Shown piece after piece: positions 23,140-30,446 of a stretch of DNA of 30,446 nucleotides; within the stretch, counting starts at the first letter, position 1; each line of letters begins with the position of its first letter. Position numbers and translations under genes: made by a program. This stretch comes from JAAYCB01 sp012744395 (GTDB taxonomy: Bacteria > Planctomycetota > Planctomycetia > Pirellulales > Thermoguttaceae): the NCBI GenBank assembly GCA_028703175.1, contig JAQVNJ010000069.1:1-30446 (forward strand), in the 5' to 3' direction. The notes under the pieces were generated by a model. It did not search any database, had not been told where the DNA came from, and saw only the letters and a program-made list of their open reading frames with translations.

Positions 23140-26130
23140 ATGGGTGGCAAACGAAGTTGGACGCCGCTGGGCGTCCTTGCGTGGATTGTTGCCGGTGCTG
23201 CCGCGGCGTTTGCGTCGGAGGCCGCCCCGCCGGCCGGGCAGGTGCTCGGCCGGATCGGCGTGTCGCGGGGAATCTGCGTGGTGCTGGCGGACCGGCCCGG
23301 CGAGGAGGTCCTGGAGCTTGCACGGCGAAGCGAGCTGGTCCTGTTCGTGCAGACCACCCGCGCGGCGGCGGCCAAGGCCCTCCGCGCTTCGGCCGACCGG
23401 GCCGGCCTGTTGGGGACGCGGGTCACCGTGCACCACGGCCCCTGGTCGCGGATCCCCCTGGCGGACAGGCTGGCCGACGCCGTGATCGTCACGGGTTCGG
23501 CGGTCGCCGCGGTCCGCCGCGACGACGGCGAGGTCCGCCGGGTGGTGCGGCCCCTGGGCAGGATCGTTTACCCGGACAGGGAAGTGGCGATTCCCCATCC
23601 AGCCGGGGTTGACGACTGGACGCATCCCTACCATGGCCCCGACAACAACCCGCTGGCTCTCGACGAGGAGGCGCGGGCGCCGTTTCTGACGCAGTTCCTG
23701 GCCGAACCCTACTTCGTGCCGTTCCCGGAGGTCACGGTCACGGCGGCCGGCCGGGTGTTCAAGGCCTTCGGCCACGTGGGCTACAAGAAGCGCGACTGGG
23801 AGTGGCTGAATTCGCTCGTGGCGATCAACGGCTACAACGGCACACTGCTCTGGAAGCGGCCACTGGAAGAGGGATTCAACATCCACCGCAATACGATCGT
23901 CGCCACGCCCGAGGCGGTCTACGTGGCCGACAGCCGGTCGTGCAAGAAGATCGACGCGGCCAGCGGCGAAGTGCGCGGCGAGATCGTGGCTCCGGACGCG
24001 GCGGCCGGGCGGGTCTGGAAGTGGATGGCGATCCACGACGGAATCCTCTATGGGCTGGTGGGCGGGCCGGAGGTCCGCGATCCGACGCGGCGAGGCGCGC
24101 GGACCGAGGCCGGCTGGCCCTGGCGGCCGATGACGCCGGCCTACGACAGCGAGCAGTACGCGTGGGGCTTCGGGCGGACATTCTTCGCCCGCGACCTGAA
24201 GAGCGGCAGGACGCTCTGGCTGCACACCGAGGAGGAGCCGGTCGACGGCCGCGCGGTGGCGATGAGCGGCGGCCGGATCTTTTTCTATTGCGACGGCAAG
24301 TGGCTCGGCTGCCTCGACGCGCTGGAGGGAACGGTCGTCTGGAGGAACAGCGACGCCGACCTGCTGGCGGCGATCGGGCCGCACGGCAGGGCGCAGAATC
24401 CGCAGGAAGGCTTCTCCACAACCGCCTACATGAAATCGTCCGACAAGGCGGTCTTCTTCGCCGGCCCGCAGCGGCCCAACCTGCTGGCCGCGTCGACCAG
24501 GGACGGCCGGCTCCTCTGGCAGAAGCCGCACGGCAACTACCAGCTCGTCGTCCGCGAAGAGGGCCTGTATGCGATGGGGCGCACGGAGGACAGCCTGCTG
24601 ATCGAGCCGCTCACCGGCGAGGTGAAGCAGAGCCTGGGGGTGGTTCGCGGCAACTGCACCCGCGCAACCGGTTCGATCGACAGCATTTTCGCCCGCGGCC
24701 ACTTCCACGGTGGCGGCATGCGGCTTTCGATCGCCGACCACCGCGTGGAGCGGATCGCGCCGATGCGGCCCGACTGCCACGATGGCGTGATCATCGCCGG
24801 GGGGATGCTCTATTGGGGGCCGTGGATGTGCGATTGCAGCCTCTCGCTGGTGGGCCTCGTCGGCCTGGCGCCCGCCGAAGACTACGCCTTCCAGATGAAA
24901 GCCGACGACCCGGTCCGGCTGGCGAGATTGTGCGACCCGCGGGCGCCGGCCGCGCCCCTGCCGCTGGCGGACGGCGACTGGCCGAGTTACCGGGCCGACA
25001 ACCGGCGGCGCGCGTCCGCCGGCGTTCCCATCGCCGAGCGCGCCGCGCTCGCCTGGCAATTCGAACCGCCCGGAAAAATGGCGCCGACCGCGCCGGTCAC
25101 CGGAGGCGGCCTGGTGTTCGCCAGCGGCGCGGACGGGGCGATCCGGGCCCTCGACGCGGCCACCGGGAGCGTCCGCTGGACGGCCTACACCGGCGGCCCC
25201 TTGCGATTTCCTCCGGCGATCGACGAGGGCCGGCTGTTTGCCGGAAGCGGCGATGGCTGCGTTTACGCCTACGAGGCCGCTTCGGGCAAGCCGCTCTGGC
25301 GGTTCCAGGCCGCGCCGGTCGACCGCCGGATCAACGTTTATGGGCAGATTACCTCAACCTGGCCGATCGGCAGCGGCGTGCTGGCGGCCGGGGGCAAGGT
25401 GTATTTCGCGGCGGGCATCGCCGCCTACGACGGCACGCACCTGTTCGCGCTGGACGCCGCCAGCGGCAGGCTCGCATGGCACAACGGCACTTGCGGGCGG
25501 ATGCTCGGCGATCACCGGCCGACCGGCGTAAGCGTCCAGGGGCATCTGCTCCTCGACGCGGGCAGACTCTACATGGCCGGCGGGAACGGCGTTTCGCCGG
25601 CCGTCTACGATCCCAGCGACGGCCGCTGCCTGAACACGCTCGACGACGAATGGGCCAAGGCGCCGCGGGGGCGCGACCTGTTTCTGATCGACGGGCAGGT
25701 GACCGCCTTCGACCGGCCGCTGTACGCGCCGAAAGAATACTGGCGGGGACGCTACTTCGCCCGCTATCTTCTCCAGGCCCAAAATGAACGCGTCCTGGTG
25801 CGGGCCACGCTCGGCCGGCTCGGGCGGTTCGATCCGGCCGCCGCAGGGCAGAAGGGACCAACGCCTGTTTGGGAGTCGATCCTCTTCGAGCAGCCGGAGG
25901 CCCTCGCGCTGGGGAGCAACGCCGTGGTGGCCTGCGGCAAGCTCAAGGACGCCGGCGGCGATGATCCAGCGCGGTTTGGAGTCGCGGCCTACGCGATCGA
26001 CGACGGCCGCCTTCTATGGCAGGAGCTTCTCGAGGCAATGCCGGCCATTTGGGGCATGGCCCTCGACAGCCAGGGCCGGGTGATCATTGCCCTGGAGGGA
26101 GGGAAAATAGTGTGTTTTTTGGGGAGATAG
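23140..26130 (+). CDS. exported PQQ-like beta-propeller protein with methyltransferase-like head
   Basis: This 996-residue protein has a signal peptide (~1-25, AFA-SEA). Residues ~35-150 look like a Rossmann methyltransferase remnant: GICVVLADRPGEEVLELARR, then LPLG-type ends such as VRRVVRPLGRIVYP. From ~165 (DDWTHPYHGPDNNP) the chain consists of PQQ/BamB-type repeats, for example LDAATGSVRWTAYTGG, YEAASGKPLWRFQA and LDAASGRLAWHNGTCG. Two propellers are likely (~165-600 and ~640-996), with the second starting at DWPSYRADNRRRA. No PQQ ligand residues are verifiable by eye. In Planctomycetota this architecture is common, with functions unknown. ATG at 23140 has GGAGG six bases upstream. The C-terminus ends without an anchor motif. 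Confidence 0.9.
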   Translation: MGGKRSWTPLGVLAWIVAGAAAAFASEAAPPAGQVLGRIGVSRGICVVLADRPGEEVLELARRSELVLFVQTTRAAAAKALRASADRAGLLGTRVTVHHGPWSRIPLADRLADAVIVTGSAVAAVRRDDGEVRRVVRPLGRIVYPDREVAIPHPAGVDDWTHPYHGPDNNPLALDEEARAPFLTQFLAEPYFVPFPEVTVTAAGRVFKAFGHVGYKKRDWEWLNSLVAINGYNGTLLWKRPLEEGFNIHRNTIVATPEAVYVADSRSCKKIDAASGEVRGEIVAPDAAAGRVWKWMAIHDGILYGLVGGPEVRDPTRRGARTEAGWPWRPMTPAYDSEQYAWGFGRTFFARDLKSGRTLWLHTEEEPVDGRAVAMSGGRIFFYCDGKWLGCLDALEGTVVWRNSDADLLAAIGPHGRAQNPQEGFSTTAYMKSSDKAVFFAGPQRPNLLAASTRDGRLLWQKPHGNYQLVVREEGLYAMGRTEDSLLIEPLTGEVKQSLGVVRGNCTRATGSIDSIFARGHFHGGGMRLSIADHRVERIAPMRPDCHDGVIIAGGMLYWGPWMCDCSLSLVGLVGLAPAEDYAFQMKADDPVRLARLCDPRAPAAPLPLADGDWPSYRADNRRRASAGVPIAERAALAWQFEPPGKMAPTAPVTGGGLVFASGADGAIRALDAATGSVRWTAYTGGPLRFPPAIDEGRLFAGSGDGCVYAYEAASGKPLWRFQAAPVDRRINVYGQITSTWPIGSGVLAAGGKVYFAAGIAAYDGTHLFALDAASGRLAWHNGTCGRMLGDHRPTGVSVQGHLLLDAGRLYMAGGNGVSPAVYDPSDGRCLNTLDDEWAKAPRGRDLFLIDGQVTAFDRPLYAPKEYWRGRYFARYLLQAQNERVLVRATLGRLGRFDPAAAGQKGPTPVWESILFEQPEALALGSNAVVACGKLKDAGGDDPARFGVAAYAIDDGRLLWQELLEAMPAIWGMALDSQGRVIIALEGGKIVCFLGR

Positions 26131-26145
26131 AGAGGTAAGGGTTCA

Positions 26146-26267
26146 GGGTTCGGGGTTCAGTTTTTGCTTCGGACCCGTTCCCAAGCTGGAGCTTGGGAAC
26201 GAGGAAGGGTTCGGGGTTCAGTTTTTGCTTCGGATCCGTTCCCAAGCTGGAGCTTGGGAACGAGGAA
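26146..26267. repeat. 61-bp direct duplication carrying a palindromic REP-like element
   Basis: Unit 26146-26206 is followed directly by 26207-26267, differing by one base in a GACCCG/GATCCG position. Each carries the GTTCCCAAGCT/AGCTTGGGAAC palindrome also found at 16344. A short CTGACGGCTGACCGCTGACC stretch follows at ~26280, related to one before 23140 (CTGACGGCTGATTGCCGACG). The array lies between the PQQ-protein stop and the next gene, a good place for transcript 3' ends. Confidence 0.93.
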
Positions 26268-26392
26268 AGACCGCCACCCGCTGACGGCTGACCGCTGACC
26301 ACGCCGTTGCCGGCGTCCGAGTCGGATGGTACGATTGCAGGCAGCGGTCTGAGTTCAGAGCGGTGGTTCAAGGCGGATTTGGAGCGTCGACG

Positions 26393-27064
26393 ATGACGAA
26401 GTATGAGGTTTCGTTGATCGAGTTTCCTTCCGGTTGGCAGCCGGCATCGCCGGACGACGTGCCTCCGTCGCCCGCCCGGCCGACCGGCGTTCTCGCCCAG
26501 ACCGACGACTTGTTCCGTGCCGTTCGCAAGGCGATCGAGCACAACGAAGCGACCTCCGAGGAGACTGAGCGGCGGTGGGCCGTTGTCGTCGAGCCGGGCT
26601 GCTGCGGCCGGATTTGGTCGGGCGCGCGGCTCTGCACCCCGCTCCGCTACAAAGTGGCGACAATCTGGTGGCCAACCGGCTGGGAGCCGAACTCTCCGCT
26701 CGATGTGCCGAACTGCGTTTGGCGGACGCAGGGCGAGCCGAACGACGAGCTGATGCCTTATTCGCGCGCACTGGCCACTGTTCAGGCACTCAATCATCAG
26801 GGGATGAACGTTGCCTCGAGCCAGTGGTTTGTCGTCATCGCGGTCGAAAACGAGCCGATCTCCCACACGGTCTCGCTCGACCCTTCGGGAACGGAAACAA
26901 CCGTCAAAGTGAGAAGAGTCCATCTCGTTCGCCCCGAAAGAGGGGGCGGAGGTGACTGCGGGCATTGCCCAGCCCACAGCTTCGACTGCGCCACGGCCCT
27001 CCGCAGCGGGGATGCTTCCAAAGCGGTCGAGGTCTCCCCCAGGCCGATCGATATGGGCGGCTAA
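26393..27064 (+). CDS. hypothetical protein with Cys-rich segments
   Basis: This 223-residue protein is not recognised. It starts MTKYEVSLIEFPSGWQPA. The middle contains VVEPGCCGRIWSGARLCTP and a WWPTGWEPNSPLDVPNCVW segment echoing the first one (FPSGWQPASPDDVP), so an internal duplication of ~90 residues is possible. The end has GGDCGHCPAHSFDC, a CxxC-like cluster that could bind metal. No signal peptide or membrane segment. ATG at 26393 has GGAG eight bases upstream; an in-frame start at 26363 lacks one. It is a single gene between the duplicated repeat and csrA. GC and codon use look like those of its neighbours. Confidence 0.6.
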   Translation: MTKYEVSLIEFPSGWQPASPDDVPPSPARPTGVLAQTDDLFRAVRKAIEHNEATSEETERRWAVVVEPGCCGRIWSGARLCTPLRYKVATIWWPTGWEPNSPLDVPNCVWRTQGEPNDELMPYSRALATVQALNHQGMNVASSQWFVVIAVENEPISHTVSLDPSGTETTVKVRRVHLVRPERGGGGDCGHCPAHSFDCATALRSGDASKAVEVSPRPIDMGG

Positions 27065-27541
27065 AAACAGCCGAAGACAGCGCGGACATCCCCCCTCCCG
27101 TAGGACGGGTCTCCAGGCCCGTCGGATGATCGCGTCGTCTCCGAGCGGCCCGGCAGCGTCAACGGCCTGGTCGCGTGGACCCATCCGGTTGCCGGGTACC
27201 GCCCGCTGTCGGTCGGTTCCCTCGGGTTGGGCCGCTTGCCCTACCCTGCAAGGCGTGGTTCTTCTCAGTGGCGGCGAGAAAAAATCGCTCGATCGCTCCC
27301 TTTTTTCGAGCCAAAGTTGCCCGACATCCGTAAGATTTCAGTGGGCCAGACTCGTCGGCCGGCGGTAGTCCATCGAAAGCGGTCTCTTCGAAAGGGACAA
27401 AGCTGGCATGAAGGGAGAGGGCGTTGACCGGTCGGTTGATCCGTGGATTTCTCTCGCGAACGGCCCGTTCCGCGGGAAGAGCACTGATCGGCGGCCGCCG
27501 AAACGAGGATTCTCGTCCAGCAGGGGCGGGAGGTGGCAACG
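27065..27541. other. gap upstream of csrA with one hairpin repeat
   Basis: 477 bp without a supported gene. A hairpin with arms GACGGG (27104-27109) and CCCGTC (27118-27123), reading GACGGGTCTCCAGGCCCGTC, is a type of intergenic repeat that I know from planctomycete genomes, and could act as the terminator of the preceding gene. A csrA promoter must lie to its right, but I could not select one. Confidence 0.5.
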
Positions 27542-27751
27542 ATGCTCGTACTCTCGCGAAAACTCAACGAGCAGATTCTGATCGGCGATGGGATCCTGAT
27601 CACGGTCGTGGCGATTCGCGGCGGCCAGGTGCGGCTTGGAATCGAGGCGCCGCGGCAAATCCCCATCTCCCGAAAGCCGTCACGGCCGATCGGCAAGCAG
27701 GACCCGTCCGATTCCACGGCCGGCAGTTCAGCGTCCGAACCGGAGACGTGA
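27542..27751 (+). CDS. csrA: carbon storage regulator CsrA
   Basis: CsrA is a small dimeric RNA-binding protein that represses or activates translation by binding GGA motifs near ribosome-binding sites. The 69 residues start MLVLSRKLNEQILIGDGI. Key RNA-contact residues Leu4, Arg6 and Arg44 (in PISRKPS) are in place, and VRLGIEAP is typical. The usual HREE segment following is replaced by SRKPSRP, and the last ~20 residues are Ser/Pro/Glu-rich and probably disordered. ATG at 27542 has GGAGG eight bases upstream; an in-frame GTG at 27533 overlaps that signal and is less likely. No flagellar genes are nearby. The Shine-Dalgarno contains GGA, so self-binding is possible but not shown. Confidence 0.95.
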   Translation: MLVLSRKLNEQILIGDGILITVVAIRGGQVRLGIEAPRQIPISRKPSRPIGKQDPSDSTAGSSASEPET

Positions 27752-27788
27752 GCGGTGAGCCATCGGGCCACCCGGCGGATGAGACTCT

Positions 27789-29483
<1,695 letters not shown>

Positions 29484-29640
29484 CTGATACAACCTCCTTT
29501 CACATCAGTCTTGTGCTGCTACACCAGGCCCTCGTCGGCCCAGGATGTGACAGTTTCCCGTAACCGTTCACAGTCTGGTGGTGTGATTTTGAGAAAACTG
29601 ATCTGGACTTGAATGGCGGTTTTGTGCCAGAACAAGGGGC

Positions 29641-29898
29641 ATGGGACGGCTCATCACGGAAGAAGTGATTGCTCGACAGACGCCAGAAGCACAGGCAATT
29701 ATCCGGGCGCTGCTGGCCAGGATCGCTGCGTTGGAGGCGGAGGTCGAGGCACTGCGAAGGCAGATGCAAGGCAAGACACCTCAGAACTCCTCCGTACCCC
29801 CGAGCACCGTGTCATTTCGACAGGGCTGCAAAATCTTTTCGGGGCAGCCGCGGTCGTCAGAAACGCCCCAGCGGCGGTGCCGTCGGGGCCGAGGGTGA
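29641..29898 (+). pseudogene. 5' fragment of an IS66-family transposase gene
   Basis: The first ~56 codons read like the N-terminus of IS66 TnpC: EAQAIIRALLARIAALEAEV (a coiled-coil leucine-zipper-like helix), followed by GKTPQNSSVPPST. After that the frame diverges. A GQP motif expected in GGQPGH reappears at the FSGQPRSSE position, but the continuation (GRQKRPSGG) is in another frame, so there is at least one frameshift plus missing sequence, and no catalytic DDE domain follows. A possible left terminus, GTAACCGTTCACAG, lies at 29560-29573. The next 250 bp (29899-30148) hold no supported gene, only a 15-bp tandem GGCCGCGTGCGGCAG at ~30030-30060. Confidence 0.75.
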
Positions 29899-30148
29899 AG
29901 CGGGGAGAGCTGGCCACGAGGCGGCAGAGCGAGAGTCGCGGCCTCGTCAGCGAGACAGCGGTTTGCGGGAGGGGCGGTGGGGTGGATATGGGCCCAACAG
30001 CTCCGAGGCGGGCCGCCAACGGCGGCCTGGCCGCGTGCGGCAGGGCCGCGTGCGGCAGGGCCGCCCAGCTGCCCCGCCGCGCAGTCACATTCCGTGGCTT
30101 AAGGACGACCCCTGGTTACCAAACGCGGTCAGGCGGCAACCCCCCCGG

Positions 30149-30446
30149 TTATGCCTTGGCCGTGGCCATGGGCGGAGAGGCTGCCTTCTGCTGCCGGTAG
30201 TTCCACGGCATCCAGTCCGCGGGGGCTTCCTTCACTCGCTCGGCGTGCCGCTGCAGCGCGGTCAAGTAGTCGAACGGGTCCACCTGCGCCAGATAGCAGG
30301 TCGAGATCAGGCTCATGTAAATGTCACCGACATGTGCGCCGTTCTCCGTCTTGTAAAACAGCGAGTTCCGCCGATGCCGGATCGCGAGCTTCAGCGCGCG
30401 TTCCACGGCGTTGCTGTCGAGCGGCGCCCCCGGGACCCGCAGAAAC
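30149..30446 (-). CDS. 3' end of an IS66-family transposase gene (cut by window edge)
   Basis: The reading frame enters from the right edge. It gives VPGAPLDSNAVERALKLAI, matching the IS66 motif around DNNxAERAL with the last catalytic-region Asn/Glu, then RRNSLFYKTENGAHVGDIYM and VDPFDYLTALQRHAERV, typical of the IS66 C-terminus, ending ADWMPWNYRQQK before a TAA at 30149. The visible part (~98 codons) is intact. It points towards the 29641 fragment, so the two are not halves of one gene in a simple arrangement. Whether the full transposase is complete cannot be seen. Confidence 0.88.
   Translation of the reverse strand, partial: FLRVPGAPLDSNAVERALKLAIRHRRNSLFYKTENGAHVGDIYMSLISTCYLAQVDPFDYLTALQRHAERVKEAPADWMPWNYRQQKAASPPMATAKA

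Overview
The window looks like chromosomal DNA of a member of the Planctomycetota, most likely the order Pirellulales. This is inferred from gene content, not from a marker gene. The supporting signs are high GC, Tat-exported Gfo/Idh oxidoreductases, PQQ-propeller proteins with a methyltransferase-like head, a PDZ-containing Lgt, a small lysine-rich planctomycete-type protein, and several short intergenic repeat families. All of it reads as chromosomal except the last ~2.4 kb, which is an integrated element.

Left part (105-12004, all on the minus strand). A lipoprotein-like gene precedes an orphan J-like/MshEN membrane protein. A small basic protein follows, and then three closely spaced genes: folK-dNK fusion, panC and lgt (folate, pantothenate, lipoprotein maturation). 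Next comes a long minus-strand group read in the order hisF, pilT, a membrane-anchored GspE/PilB-like protein with a destroyed Walker A, a CvpA-like membrane protein and a DUF-type membrane protein. pilT and the GspE-like gene overlap by one base.

Middle (12005-21299). A DinG/XPD-type helicase (minus) diverges from a zinc-ribbon membrane protein (plus). A repeat-rich gap with a possible toxin-gene remnant separates these from selA. A terminator-like hairpin sits directly in front of the selA ribosome-binding site, and a Tat-dependent Gfo/Idh oxidoreductase lies upstream of it. A secreted PHP phosphodiesterase (plus) converges on an ABHD14-like alpha/beta hydrolase (minus).

Right part (21300-30446). 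An exported acetylxylan-esterase-type hydrolase is followed by a 996-residue exported PQQ-propeller protein, a duplicated 61-bp repeat, a hypothetical protein and csrA. A tRNA-Leu(UAG) then marks the boundary of an integrative element. Its tyrosine recombinase reads antisense through the whole tRNA into host DNA, and IS66 debris follows. The right end of the element is outside the window.

The strongest candidates for new biology are the inactive-looking type II/IV secretion ATPase coupled to an intact PilT, together with the orphan J-like/MshEN membrane protein, and the Lgt with an internal PDZ-like domain. All function calls come from reading the sequence. No database search was run.
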